Source of the DNA: Candidatus Thiomargarita nelsonii
GTDB taxonomy: Bacteria > Pseudomonadota > Gammaproteobacteria > Beggiatoales > Beggiatoaceae
Assembly (NCBI GenBank): GCA_000785145.2
Contig: JSZA02000034.1
Location: forward strand, 1-58,368
Length of the DNA stretch: 58,368 nucleotides
Direction of reading: 5' to 3'
Part shown: positions 9,863 to 17,814 of the stretch, one piece after another
Position numbering within the stretch: the first letter of the stretch is position 1
How the letters are laid out: each line of letters starts with the position of its first letter
Program-made: the position numbers and the translations under genes
The notes under the pieces: model-generated
The model's database searches: none
Seen by the model: the letters and a program-made list of their open reading frames with translations, nothing else
Told to the model about the DNA's origin: nothing

Positions 9863-9905
9863 ATTTTGGACTCCGACTACAGATGGTGCGTGGGACGCAC
9901 CCTGA
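9848..9905. repeat. Type A palindrome and type B unit
   Basis: GTCCAAAATAAATTTTGGAC overlaps the 3' end of the nuclease gene and is followed by GGTGCGTGGGACGCACC. Confidence 0.8.
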
Positions 9906-10018
9906 ACGATCTGAGTGAGTTGTTTTTTTGGATTTCATCCCGAATAATAAATTGATTTTATCAGATCGGGGTGAGCCCCGACAGACATTAGTTAAATTAA
10001 AAATTGTGGAGACACATT

Positions 10019-10270
10019 ATGCAACCGGTATTTGCAGACTATGTTGCTAGTCTCAGTGACTTGAGACAGAATACTAACAACGTTTTAGAACAAGCCCAAA
10101 TAGCTACCGTAGTTATTATGGCACATAACCAACCCTCAGCCTATCTCATTCCAGCCTTTGAGTATGAAACATTGTTGGAACGTTTGGAAGATTATGAGTT
10201 GGGTTTATTAGTGAAAGAGAGATCGGCGGAAAAATCGCAAGCGGTTGAGGTATCTATTGATGACTTATAA
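10019..10270 (+). CDS. Phd/YefM-type antitoxin
   Basis: An 83-residue small protein. DYVASLSDLRQNTNNVLEQA, then VIMAHNQPSAYLIPAFEYE, fits the Phd/YefM antitoxin fold, in which the N-terminal part binds the operator and the C-terminal helix binds the toxin. GTGGAG lies 7 bases before the ATG at 10019. The gene overlaps the RelE-like toxin by 11 bases, the usual coupled order with the antitoxin first. Autorepression by the pair is expected from the family, but no operator can be assigned. Confidence 0.82.
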   Translation: MQPVFADYVASLSDLRQNTNNVLEQAQIATVVIMAHNQPSAYLIPAFEYETLLERLEDYELGLLVKERSAEKSQAVEVSIDDL

Positions 10271-10544
10271 GCTTAAATTTCTACCCAGTGCTTTAGAAGA
10301 ATGGGAAAATCTTAATAACAGTATTAAGCCATTATTCAAGAAAAAGTTACAAGAACGCCTAAATAATCCCCATGTTCTCGCCAGTCGCTTACGTGGTTTT
10401 GAAAATCATTATAAGATCAAGCTGAAAAAAGCTGGCTTTCGTCTTGTTTATGAAGTTTTAGATGAAGAGAACTATGTGTTGGTGATAGCAGTGGGAAAAA
10501 GAGAAGATAATCTTGTTTATAGGCGGGCACGGGAACGCTCATGA
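10260..10544 (+). CDS. RelE/ParE-type toxin
   Basis: A 94-residue basic protein. The start at 10260 (MTYKLKFLPSALEEW) overlaps the antitoxin stop. LRGFENHYKIKLKKAGFRLVYEV, cut here in quotation, and the closing AVGKRE..VYRRAR give the RelE core, with the Arg and Tyr that usually cut ribosome-bound mRNA. Length and layout are normal, and the gene looks intact. Confidence 0.85.
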   Translation: MTYKLKFLPSALEEWENLNNSIKPLFKKKLQERLNNPHVLASRLRGFENHYKIKLKKAGFRLVYEVLDEENYVLVIAVGKREDNLVYRRARERS

Positions 10545-10571
10545 ACTTGCTCATTCCGATGTTTTTATCGT

Positions 10572-10652
10572 TCCCAAACTCCAACGACTGTATCTTGTTC
10601 AGCAAAAATAAAGTTGGGCAACAAATCACGTTCTAAAACTTGGACACGCCCC
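10572..10652 (-). pseudogene. Stray internal fragment of the NAD-kinase-family gene
   Basis: This stretch repeats 22060-22139 of the NAD-kinase-family gene with a few changes; TATCTTGTT, AAAAATAAAGTTGGGCAA and CTAAAACTTGGACACGCCCC are shared. In the intact gene it encodes LGRVQVLDRDFLPNFIFAEQ. Here it is cut off on both sides and runs into a type B element. Confidence 0.8.
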
Positions 10653-10654
10653 AA

Positions 10655-10735
10655 GCAAGCGTAGTGTGCGTCCGACGCACCGTCAATCCATACACCTTAT
10701 ATAATTTATTTGTGCCCAGGACGCACGCTTGCTCT
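10655..10735. repeat. Type B inverted-repeat element
   Basis: GCAAGCGTAGTGTGCGTCCG and CGCACCGTCAATCCATACACC precede a degenerate second arm (GTGCCCAGGACGCACGC). It matches the elements at 11535, 12350, 14630, 18120 and 21325. Confidence 0.7.
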
Positions 10736-10785
10736 CGTTGTGCTTATTGTCTGACTCCTGTTGGATTGGGTTTGAGGAATTTATT

Positions 10786-11410
10786 ATGCCACAGTTATAT
10801 CTCAACCGTAAAGATATAAAACATGACTTTAAAAAACTCATGCAAACAAGATTGAATCGTGATTTGTATCATAAACTGATGGATAATTTACCCGTTTCCA
10901 TACGCGCTAAACTGGGTATATCTATTTGGGAAGGATTTGATCTGGTTAGGGTTGATGGAAGAGAAGCTGATAATATTTTTGAAATTGCGCTGGTATCAAA
11001 AACGGAAAAAAAAATCATTTATTACAATCAAGTCATTATTGTGAGTGATGTTTTTTTAAATGCTCGTCCAGCCACACAAATCTTATTGTGGCGAACTGTT
11101 GATCCTCAATATAAAGGATTAACGACGGGTTTAGCTGAAAAAATATTTTTTGAATATATTATTGAAACTTATGATATTATCATGAGTGATAACAGTCAAA
11201 CAGAACAGGGGATGTTTTTTTGGCAAACGCGACTTTTGCAAGCGATTGATAAAGGATTGTTTGCCTATCTTTATGATTATTTAAAGGGGGGGGTTACTCA
11301 AGCTCAATCGCCAAACGCTTGAAGAACAGAATGAAAAAATCTGGGGAGAAGAAGAAACTTATCAATACCAATTAGCGGTTATTTCTAAATTAGACATTAT
11401 AGCGATTTAA
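10786..11410 (+). pseudogene. Unknown protein interrupted at an 8-G tract
   Basis: The frame from the ATG at 10786 (MPQLYLNRKDIKHDF; TGAGGAAT upstream) runs for 178 residues and stops at 11320-11322. Removing one G from the run of eight at about 11286-11293 would extend it by LLKLNRQTLEEQNEKIWGEE and more, to the stop at 11408-11410, about 207 residues in all. IWEGFDLVRVDGREADNIFE and LWRTVDPQYKGLTTGLAEKI look faintly acetyltransferase-like, but I do not recognise the family. The G tract could be a mutation, a read error or a slippage switch. Confidence 0.5.
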
Positions 11411-11532
11411 TGTAGATAATTTTTGTCTAGGCACTTATATGTGTTATTGGTGACAATAACGCAAGGTCTAATTTTACCGGTTTCTGAACCTTCATTATTA
11501 AATTTTAGTTAGTGATCATAACAATGCTATGC

Positions 11533-11632
11533 AACTGCTGTTGGGCAGCAAGCGTAGTGTGCGTCCTACGCACGGTCAATCCATATACCTTATATAATAA
11601 ATGGTGCGTGGGACGCACCCTACGCTTACTAA
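11533..11632. repeat. Type B inverted-repeat element
   Basis: AGCGTAGTGTGCGTCCTACG faces GGTGCGTGGGACGCACCC across the spacer GTCAATCCATATACC. It fills most of the gap before the VapBC pair. Confidence 0.8.
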
Positions 11633-11658
11633 TTTTTTGTGTCTAAAAAAGGTCAACC

Positions 11659-11886
11659 ATGAGAGCATTATCTATTCAACAAATGCGGACTGAATTGGGC
11701 AAACTGGATACTCTGCTCAACTTAGAAGGTCAACTTATCATTACTTTGCATGGTCAACCCATAGCCCGCGTATTACCTATGCAAGGCAAAAAACCTAAGC
11801 CTTCACATGCTGATTTACGCGCTCAGATGCCAAAACTTACCACACCGAGTGAACAATGGATTCGAGAAGATAGGGAGGAACGATAA
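11659..11886 (+). CDS. Phd/YefM-like antitoxin of a VapC toxin
   Basis: A 75-residue protein. MRALSIQQMRTELGKLDTLL and IITLHGQPIARVLPM fit the Phd-type DNA-binding fold used by many VapB proteins. The C-terminal tail (PSEQWIREDREER) is the likely toxin-binding segment. Its stop codon overlaps the vapC ATG by one base (TAATG), so translation is coupled. Confidence 0.8.
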   Translation: MRALSIQQMRTELGKLDTLLNLEGQLIITLHGQPIARVLPMQGKKPKPSHADLRAQMPKLTTPSEQWIREDREER

Positions 11887-12320
11887 TGGCACTCACCTAT
11901 CTTGATACCAGCGCACTCGCCAAATGGTACCTCAACGAACCACGCGCCAATGAGTTTAGCACTTGGATTCAAGAACAAGATGATACGCACATCAGTAGCC
12001 TAACAGTAACAGAATTTCGTTGTTTACTGGCCCGTCGCCGCCGTACAAGGGAATTTTCTATGGAAATAGAACAATGGGTATTTGCCACTTTTGAAATGGA
12101 TATCCATGATGGTCATCTTATCGTGCATCCTCTAAATGATCTCCACGCATCAGGCGCTGTTCATCTGATTAATTCTTTGCCAACGGTTGCCCTACGCTCC
12201 CTAGATGCCATGCACCTGAGTATTGCTCGTGATATTGGCGCAAGAGTGATTGTGACCGCAGATAGGGTCATGGTAGAAGCTGCCAATCTATTGGGTTTTC
12301 AGGTTGTGAGATTTGATTAG
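11886..12320 (+). CDS. vapC: VapC-type PIN-domain ribonuclease toxin
   Basis: A 144-residue PIN protein with the full acidic set: D7 (YLDTSA), E43 (TVTEF), D107 (SLDAMH) and D126 (VTADRV). These bind the metal ions used to cut tRNA or rRNA. It lies directly after its antitoxin and shows no damage. Confidence 0.88.
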   Translation: MALTYLDTSALAKWYLNEPRANEFSTWIQEQDDTHISSLTVTEFRCLLARRRRTREFSMEIEQWVFATFEMDIHDGHLIVHPLNDLHASGAVHLINSLPTVALRSLDAMHLSIARDIGARVIVTADRVMVEAANLLGFQVVRFD

Positions 12321-12347
12321 GTTAATCCGTTCTACTCGATTGCTTAA

Positions 12348-12424
12348 ATAGCAAGCGTAGTGTGCGTCCTACGCACCGTCAATCCATACACCTAATAAAT
12401 GGTGCGTGGGACGCACCCTACACT
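12348..12424. repeat. Type B inverted-repeat element
   Basis: A copy of the AGCGTAGTGTGCGTCCTACG ... GGTGCGTGGGACGCACCC unit with the short spacer CGTCAATCCATACACCTAAT. It sits between convergent genes and could act as a shared hairpin. Confidence 0.8.
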
Positions 12425-12432
12425 GACTAATA

Positions 12433-12840
12433 TCAGGTTTCTTTATCAAATTCAATAAGTTCTTTGATTAATTCATCGCAGATAGCAACGCTATCAAGAT
12501 ATCCTTGACAATCAATATCAAAATTATATCTGTATTCTTCAGCACAGACAGTAATAACAATTAAATCACTTCGATATTTGGATTTATTCGTTTTAAATGT
12601 GGTCGCTCCAATCACTTCCTCTAATAATTTATTGAGTTTATGTGAATAGGCTCCAAACTGGCTGTTCGTCTCCAAAATATGTTGAAAAAAATATTCAAAC
12701 ATTTGTTGATAATGGAAACAGTGAATAGAACAATCTTGAATGTTGCTACTGTTTAACAAGTCAATTGCCACCGCATGTTCCCAAGCTTTACCGCCTAGAT
12801 TGTTCACATTTTCAAAAGCTTTAAAATGTTCTTGATACAT
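12433..12840 (-). CDS. HEPN-like protein
   Basis: A 135-residue helical protein. IHCFHYQQMFEYFFQHILET, then the SHKLNKLL segment, resembles the two core helices of HEPN proteins. I do not see a clear R-x4-6-H catalytic motif, so it may not be an RNase. No MNT partner lies beside it. It is convergent with vapC. Confidence 0.55.
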   Translation of the reverse strand: MYQEHFKAFENVNNLGGKAWEHAVAIDLLNSSNIQDCSIHCFHYQQMFEYFFQHILETNSQFGAYSHKLNKLLEEVIGATTFKTNKSKYRSDLIVITVCAEEYRYNFDIDCQGYLDSVAICDELIKELIEFDKET

Positions 12841-12987
12841 AATTTTCCCTGCAATACAATAAATGATAAAGTGTCAATTCTACCACAGAAAATATTTTAT
12901 TTGATTTGTGTTTCAGCTTATTTTTTTTTATGAATGTTATAATTTATAATATAGTTTTTAGCGTCGTCTATAGCTTTTCAGAAAATA

Positions 12988-13036
12988 GGAGTCCAAGATT
13001 TATCTTGGACGTCCAAAATAAATTTTGGACTCCTAC
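12988..13036. repeat. Two type A palindromes back to back
   Basis: GGAGTCCAAGATTTATCTTG, then GTCCAAAATAAATTTTGGAC. The two spelling variants sit side by side. They are flanked by the outward inverted pair CTATAGCTTTT (about 12968) and AAAAGCTATAG (about 13055). Confidence 0.8.
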
Positions 13037-13105
13037 CAAAATATTTATATAAAAAGCTATAGCGAAGTTTATGACGGTGTTCAATATAAATAAAGGAGTA
13101 AATTC

Positions 13106-13399
13106 ATGGAATTAGTTATTGATAGAACAGAAAGTACAGATTCTTTTTTAAAGGACTTAGTTCGTCAAACTAAGCAATCTAAGGCGGAATTGATAACTCA
13201 GGCTTTTCAACTTGGTATTCGTCAATTATGGGAAAAACATATTCTTGATGATTATTTGTTAGGCAAAGTTTCCAGAAATGAAGCGATTAATTCGGTTGGT
13301 GGAGAGTTGGTTGAATTGGCAGAACATCAACAAAAAGCGATGATGGAAGATTTAGAGTGGGGATTAAAACCTTCAAAATCGGATGGTAGCACCGGATGA
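13106..13399 (+). CDS. Antitoxin-like protein (ribbon-helix-helix / UPF0175-like)
   Basis: A 97-residue protein. DSFLKDLVRQTKQSKAELIT, then QAFQLGIRQL, looks like a ribbon-helix-helix N-terminus. GKVSRNEAINSVGGELVELA recalls the UPF0175 antitoxins that pair with DUF3368 PIN toxins. AAAGGAG lies 9 bases before the ATG. The downstream PIN gene overlaps by 17 bases and lacks its N-terminus, so the last residues here (KPSKSDGSTG) may be produced by the same deletion. Confidence 0.65.
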   Translation: MELVIDRTESTDSFLKDLVRQTKQSKAELITQAFQLGIRQLWEKHILDDYLLGKVSRNEAINSVGGELVELAEHQQKAMMEDLEWGLKPSKSDGSTG

Positions 13400-13691
13400 T
13401 GTAACGACTTTTTTAAAGATATATGGGAAATTACATCTTGGTGAAACTGAATGTTTGTGTCTTTGTAAACAATTAAAAGTGCCGATTTTTTTGACAGATG
13501 ATTTAGGCGCACGAAAAGAGGCTCAGCGTTTAGGGTCGGTAGGTTCTTTGGGAATTGTGGCGAGAGCTTATCATCTGGGGGTTATTTCTTTGCTTGAGGC
13601 AGAAAAATATATAATGGAACTTGATGAAACCAGTAGTTTGTTTGTAACAAGAGTAATTGTACAACGGGCTCTTGAACAATTACGGAATTAG
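13383..13691 (+). pseudogene. N-terminally truncated DUF3368-type PIN toxin
   Basis: The readable 102 residues match the C-terminal two-thirds of a DUF3368 PIN protein: LHLGETECLCLCKQL, FLTDDLGARKEAQRLG and GSLGIVARAYHLGVISL. The usual start, with the first catalytic Asp (V-x-D-T/S-S-P-L-I), is absent. The acidic residues that remain (GE, DD) cannot complete the site. An internal deletion joining the antitoxin tail to the toxin middle is the likely cause. A short functional protein is less likely. Confidence 0.65.
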
Positions 13692-13754
13692 TCAAATAAT
13701 TTATGAACCCATATAAAAAAAAAGTGCCGCTCATGACAGTCATTTAGGAATATA

Positions 13755-13820
13755 ATAAATGGTGCGTGGGACGCACCCTACACAGTCCAAAGCTAAAGCT
13801 TTGGACTCCAAAATCTCCGA
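13755..13820. repeat. Type B unit and type A palindrome
   Basis: GGTGCGTGGGACGCACCC is followed by AGTCCAAAGCTAAAGCTTTG and ACTCCAAAATCTCCGATAA. The last stretch also follows the palindromes at 5680-5695. Confidence 0.75.
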
Positions 13821-13843
13821 TAAACTTGGTGTTTAGCACCTTG

Positions 13844-14602
13844 TTAGGCAGGTTGATACAAGTGTTGTCTAACTTGTTCCCTAATATCTAATAATGGTAT
13901 CCGTAATGTTGCAAAATCAAGGGAAGAAAATCCTTCTCTTATTTGAGAGAGCGAAAACCATACTCTTCGATCACTCAAATTATAGACAGATGACCAAATT
14001 GTTATATCTTGCTTAACGATCCCCAGAAGATTCATGGCAGATTCCATACTTTTAACGCTTGATATCTTCAAAGAGACAGTATTGTATCTCCAGCAATTTC
14101 CAACATTAATTGATCGGGGAAAATTAGTAATCACATCACCTTCTCCGTTAGAGAGTACTTGAGCTATTGCGTTTTCTCCAGATTGATAAAACACAACATT
14201 TCCAGCGGAGTCCGCGATAAGGTAATGTAACCTAAGATAATAGTTTAAAAATGAGTTTCTTAATCCAACATTCTCCATTAATTTGATGGCCTCCTGAACA
14301 TTTGAAGCTCTTTCTAAAATAAACCTCATTATGCCAAGCTCATCAAATTTTAAGGTATCTGTAGTAGATGGCGGATTCAAATCAATTGGAGTTACCGCAC
14401 ACCCGATAAACAGTCCTTTCTCATTTATTCCTTCATAAGGCCGATCCGCTCCCATTTGTTCAATCAAAAATAATCCAAACGTTTTTTGTCCATAAATACG
14501 CTGCGAAGGAACAAAATGCATAGTCCCACCGCTCTGAAGCCAATCGAAGTTACGTCCTACTAAAGTCCCTGATTCCGTTTTGACGGCAAATATTGTACAC
14601 AT
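13844..14602 (-). CDS. Ntn-hydrolase amidase (choloylglycine hydrolase / acyltransferase family)
   Basis: A 252-residue protein starting MCTIFAVKTESGTLVGRNFD. The Cys directly after Met is the N-terminal nucleophile once Met is removed, and GRNFDW is the usual follow-on. The GINEKGLFIG, PIDLNPPST and LHYLIADSAGNVVFYQ segments fit the linear amide C-N hydrolase (CBAH/AAT) group. No signal peptide is present. The start at 14602 was chosen because Cys2 must be exposed and GGAG lies 6 bases upstream. The open frame upstream to 14698 is type B repeat. The substrate is unknown. Confidence 0.8.
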   Translation of the reverse strand: MCTIFAVKTESGTLVGRNFDWLQSGGTMHFVPSQRIYGQKTFGLFLIEQMGADRPYEGINEKGLFIGCAVTPIDLNPPSTTDTLKFDELGIMRFILERASNVQEAIKLMENVGLRNSFLNYYLRLHYLIADSAGNVVFYQSGENAIAQVLSNGEGDVITNFPRSINVGNCWRYNTVSLKISSVKSMESAMNLLGIVKQDITIWSSVYNLSDRRVWFSLSQIREGFSSLDFATLRIPLLDIREQVRQHLYQPA

Positions 14603-14627
14603 AAGTACTCCAGTTATCCAACCAGTA

Positions 14628-14704
14628 AGCGTAGTGTGCGTCCTACGCACGGTCAATCCATACACCTTATATAATAATAAATGGTGCGTGGGACGCACCC
14701 TACA
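14628..14704. repeat. Type B inverted-repeat element
   Basis: A full copy (AGCGTAGTGTGCGTCCTACG ... GGTGCGTGGGACGCACCC) ends directly at the stray NAD-kinase fragment that follows. Confidence 0.8.
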
Positions 14705-14831
14705 AATTAAACCACTAAATACCCCCGTTTTTCCGCAAGACTAATCATTGCTTGTGTCCCCGCATTAAATTCAAAAAAATAATTTTCTATCCCATCACTA
14801 AAAATGACTCCATTTTCAGGCATTTGTGAGC
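14705..14831 (-). pseudogene. Stray 3' fragment of the NAD-kinase-family gene (copy 1)
   Basis: It is nearly identical to 21392-21520. ACCACTAAATACCCCCGTTT, CGCAAGACTAATCATTGCTT and TTTTCAGGCATTTGTGAG are shared. It corresponds to the last 40-odd codons of the gene (FSDGIENDFLEFNAG to GYLVV). Fusion to GCAAGCGTCGG shows it breaks off into a type B repeat. Confidence 0.85.
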
Positions 14832-14968
14832 AAGCGTCGGGTCCGACGCACCGTCCCTTCGCGTACCATTAATCCATAAGTGTAGGGTGCATCCTGGGCT
14901 AAAGTCACATATAATTGAGCTACATTGACAAAAAGGTGCGTAGGACGCACCCTACGCGAGCGTAGCTT
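14832..14968. repeat. Type B units
   Basis: Degenerate TCGGGTCCGACGCACCGTCC is followed by GGTGCGTAGGACGCACCCTA. No gene is present between 14832 and 15003. Confidence 0.7.
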
Positions 14969-15003
14969 GCTCATATGAACTTGAATGTGACAAAGTACCT
15001 TAA

Positions 15004-16611
15004 CTAACTCCCTTTATCAGGATGCCAATTCCATATTTCCGCTTTACCGGTTTTTTCAGTTAAATAACACCCGTCTACTTTATCTGGCCAAATATATTTA
15101 GCTTTAAAAGCAATTTTATTATTACGCTCTAAGCGCCATATTAATCCTTCGGGTTTATCTATTACAGTGCCATGATGACCTTTTCCTAAAACATTTAGAG
15201 CCTGTTCTAACGAACAAACTTCACCATAATGGATTAAAAAAGGCGATATAAAGCCCGATATTTTAATACGCTTGATAAAAGTATTATAATTCAGCTCTTT
15301 GTTTTTGGTATCAAAAATATCAAAAGCAACAAAAGGCTCATGCAGAAGCTGGTAATGCGTTCCATGCACCATTGCCAGCCATTCACCACAAATGCGTTCG
15401 CCTTCTTGTAAGATAGCCATAAAACGGTGCTGATTTGCCTTAACCCAGCTTCCCCATAATCGGAGCGATTCATTCAGAGAACGGTTTGCAAGAGCGCCAG
15501 TACGCCCTAAAGCATAGATTTCATTATTCTGGCGAAAAGCGCAAACGCAAGAGCCATCAAGCTTTTCCTGCACAATGACAATTTCGTTATCCAAATAAGC
15601 CTGCCTGGTTAACATTTCATATTGTTTATCTGTTATACAACGTTCTGACGGACCTAGCCGAGAAGCTGGAATATGATTGATCTTGTAATAAGCCTTATGC
15701 TTTAAAATTTGATGCTTTTGAGCGAGGGTTTGGAGCTTTTTCCTGGCATCAGGCGTGTTCATCTCGCGCAATAATGTCACTCGATATTGAATAATATCAG
15801 TCTGTTTCAGCAAGGGAGCGGCGGCGGTTTCAAGCTTAAAAATAGTGTTTAAATATGCCTTTAACCACACTATAACGTTCGATAGCGGAATAAACTCTGC
15901 GTTAGTAAATTCCTTAAAATCTTTTTTCCAGCCTTTTTTAGATCGGGCACTCTGGCCAAAATCTCCGAACAATAGGCGGTTAAGAATATTAATTGGATCA
16001 AGGCGACTGGAAAAAGCCAGTTCGGTGGCGGTTTTAAAGCGCGTTATATCAAGATCATTATAGCGGCAGAATAAATATAAATCCCACAAAGTTTTAGATT
16101 GCCAGTAACCGTTTAAATGCTCAAATAATCCATGTAATTTCCAAGCAGCAAGCGTTTCAACGCATACCAGTCGCAAAGAAACCTGTTTGGTTTGTTCTCT
16201 CAAAAAAAATATTTTTTGTTCTTGTGGCTCAGCAATCAGTGGGTCGTTACAGGCAATATCAATTTGGAGAACATGTTGTTCATTTTGATAAAGAAAACCC
16301 AAGTAAAAGCGCATGCCTTCTGAAATTGAATTCTCCCAAATTGTTTTAAAGGAAATGTTTTGGGTTTGAAATGTTACCAAAGGATGCGGAAGTTGATTGG
16401 CTTTTTGTACTAAACTATTAATATGTTTAATAAATTGTTCTGGTTTGTAATCCTTTAAATAGAGAAAATCCAAATCCATACAGGCTCTAGGATATGGACC
16501 CATAAACTGGCGCGATATAAAGCTGCCCCGCACAACATACTCTTCGTAAAACGGTGCCAGTGAAAGTGCTTCAATAATGGATTCGATTGCGATTTCTGTC
16601 TTAGTTTTCAT
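15004..16611 (-). CDS. Nucleotidyltransferase (AbiEii-like) fused to an RNA ligase
   Basis: A 535-residue two-domain protein. Residues about 1-270 look like an AbiEii/AbiGii-type nucleotidyltransferase: VVRGSFISRQFMG, ARACMDLDF-like PRACMDLDFLYL with the D-x-D pair, LQIDIACNDPL with the third Asp, and CVETLAAWKLHGLFEHLNG. Residues about 290-535 carry a covalent nucleotidyltransferase ligase core: motif I VQEKLDGS (Lys is AMPylated), CGEWLAMVHGTHY, FVAFDIFD (IIIa), EGLIWRLE (IV) and AFKAKYIW (V). The set fits RNA ligases of the Rnl2-like family. The start at 16611 follows GGTGGAG and overlaps the upstream gene by 11 bases. The fusion suggests RNA end modification and sealing, perhaps repair of tRNA cut during phage attack. 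Confidence 0.75.
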   Translation of the reverse strand: MKTKTEIAIESIIEALSLAPFYEEYVVRGSFISRQFMGPYPRACMDLDFLYLKDYKPEQFIKHINSLVQKANQLPHPLVTFQTQNISFKTIWENSISEGMRFYLGFLYQNEQHVLQIDIACNDPLIAEPQEQKIFFLREQTKQVSLRLVCVETLAAWKLHGLFEHLNGYWQSKTLWDLYLFCRYNDLDITRFKTATELAFSSRLDPINILNRLLFGDFGQSARSKKGWKKDFKEFTNAEFIPLSNVIVWLKAYLNTIFKLETAAAPLLKQTDIIQYRVTLLREMNTPDARKKLQTLAQKHQILKHKAYYKINHIPASRLGPSERCITDKQYEMLTRQAYLDNEIVIVQEKLDGSCVCAFRQNNEIYALGRTGALANRSLNESLRLWGSWVKANQHRFMAILQEGERICGEWLAMVHGTHYQLLHEPFVAFDIFDTKNKELNYNTFIKRIKISGFISPFLIHYGEVCSLEQALNVLGKGHHGTVIDKPEGLIWRLERNNKIAFKAKYIWPDKVDGCYLTEKTGKAEIWNWHPDKGS

Positions 16612-17260
16612 AACTCCACCCAGCATCCAAATCCGAATGACTATCAAAAATATTAAATTCCCGAATCACTTTTTTCACTTTAATATTTTGTGTTTTTAGA
16701 AAAGCCAGAAGCTCAGACAAATGTTCTTCAGCGGCTTTGTTGCTTAAGCGAAGACGCTGTGTGACAAAGCGATATTCCCAGCGGCTATCTTGTTCAAGAG
16801 TATTTTGTGAGACATAGCCGTGATAGGGCGCAAACAATGCTCTCAAATTCTCCAGAACGCGGCCTTTTTCTAGCTGCATTTTGATATGATACTCAAAATA
16901 ACAACTGGATGGTAAAAGCTCTGCTTCTTCTGTTGTCTCAGGTAAGGCGGTGTTAGAAATGCCAGCTTTGACTTCTATTTTTAAGCGAAGAACGGAAAAG
17001 TACCTCGATAATCCTTCAGTCAATGCGTTGACTTGAGACAAAACCGTATTTGCATCACCGCTCAAAATTTTGCTCATCATGGGCTGAGTAGGCGTTTTCC
17101 CATTAGCAAGTTGAATAACAATTGTCTTACCTCCAAGTTTTTTGCAAACCTGATCAAACTGCACGAATGGCTGGTTTGGTGGTAGTGCGACAGTGATATG
17201 GCATTCAAATACACCAGGATATGTTTTGAGACGCTGAAGTAATGTATTGTTTTGTTTCAT
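16601..17260 (-). CDS. Conserved unknown partner of the RNA ligase fusion
   Basis: A 219-residue soluble protein with two similar halves. One begins GVFECHITVALPPNQPF and the other SSCYFEYHIKMQL. The C-terminus ends REFNIFDSHSDLDAGW. H-x-T-x motifs mark 2H phosphoesterases, which process cyclic phosphates. The first half has H-I-T-V, but the second has H-I-K-M, so that assignment is weak. Coupled translation (11-base overlap) argues for a joint role with the ligase. I do not recognise the family. Confidence 0.6.
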   Translation of the reverse strand: MKQNNTLLQRLKTYPGVFECHITVALPPNQPFVQFDQVCKKLGGKTIVIQLANGKTPTQPMMSKILSGDANTVLSQVNALTEGLSRYFSVLRLKIEVKAGISNTALPETTEEAELLPSSCYFEYHIKMQLEKGRVLENLRALFAPYHGYVSQNTLEQDSRWEYRFVTQRLRLSNKAAEEHLSELLAFLKTQNIKVKKVIREFNIFDSHSDLDAGWSYEN

Positions 17261-17286
17261 GATTGCTACTTTACCTTTTAAATATT

Positions 17287-17538
17287 TTAGGTTTTATTCG
17301 GTTTAAAAATAGGGGACAGAGCAGTCTTGCCCTCTGTAAGGTTTACCGATGCCAGCGCAAGTTTGAACAATGACGATAAGGCTTCATCATTTGGAAAAGC
17401 CTTTGCTACTTCTGGCTTCAGTAACACAAGATTGTGTGACTCTTGATATGCTTCATAATATTTTCCACGTACTCCGACACCAAGGTCTTCTCTTTTATAT
17501 TCAGACTTCATTTGATCATCATGGTTAACCGTTTTCAT
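17287..17538 (-). CDS. Antitoxin-like protein next to the BrnT remnant
   Basis: An 83-residue protein. GVRGKYYEAYQESHNLVLLK, then PEVAKAFPNDEAL, is a pattern common in small antitoxins of Gammaproteobacteria and cyanobacteria that pair with BrnT or similar toxins. Its ATG at 17538 lies inside the 3' end of the broken toxin gene, the normal toxin-first BrnTA order. The expected FP-x-x-E-A-V-N-E-A-L-R end is altered after NDEAL, so the C-terminus may be damaged. Confidence 0.6.
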   Translation of the reverse strand: MKTVNHDDQMKSEYKREDLGVGVRGKYYEAYQESHNLVLLKPEVAKAFPNDEALSSLFKLALASVNLTEGKTALSPIFKPNKT

Positions 17539-17787
17539 AGATCTTTCTCTCTTGCTTTGTCATTAGACGTGTGCTGATGATTCGCATTTTTCTGTTCGGT
17601 ATGAGATACTCTAGCTAATTTCCCAGTTCTTGTTATACCGAAAGTCAACAGTCTATGTTCACCAATTGAATGCTCTGAATCATCAAAGGTAATTGCTAAA
17701 GAATCGCCGAAAACTGTGGCAGCTTCATGAAATCCCATGTTTCCTAATATTTTCGGCTGCTTTTTTCTTGTCCCATTCAAATTCCAC
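17525..17787 (-). pseudogene. BrnT-type toxin with two frameshifts
   Basis: Three frames must be joined. The first (from GTG at 17787) reads EFEWDKKKAAENIRKHGIS. The second reads FHEAATVFGDSLAITF, then SIGEHRLLTFGITRTGKLA. The third reads RKMRIISTRLMTKQERKIYENG, cut here in quotation. Together they rebuild a complete BrnT RNase (about 90 residues). One frameshift lies near 17725, the other near 17595. No single frame makes the toxin, so it is inactive unless reading is recoded. Confidence 0.8.
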
Positions 17788-17814
17788 ATACACCTCGTTT
17801 GTGTTTTAGTTTTA

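Noticed and set aside
16601..17260. 2H phosphoesterase
   Set aside because: Only one of the two expected H-x-T/S-x motifs is present; kept as unknown.
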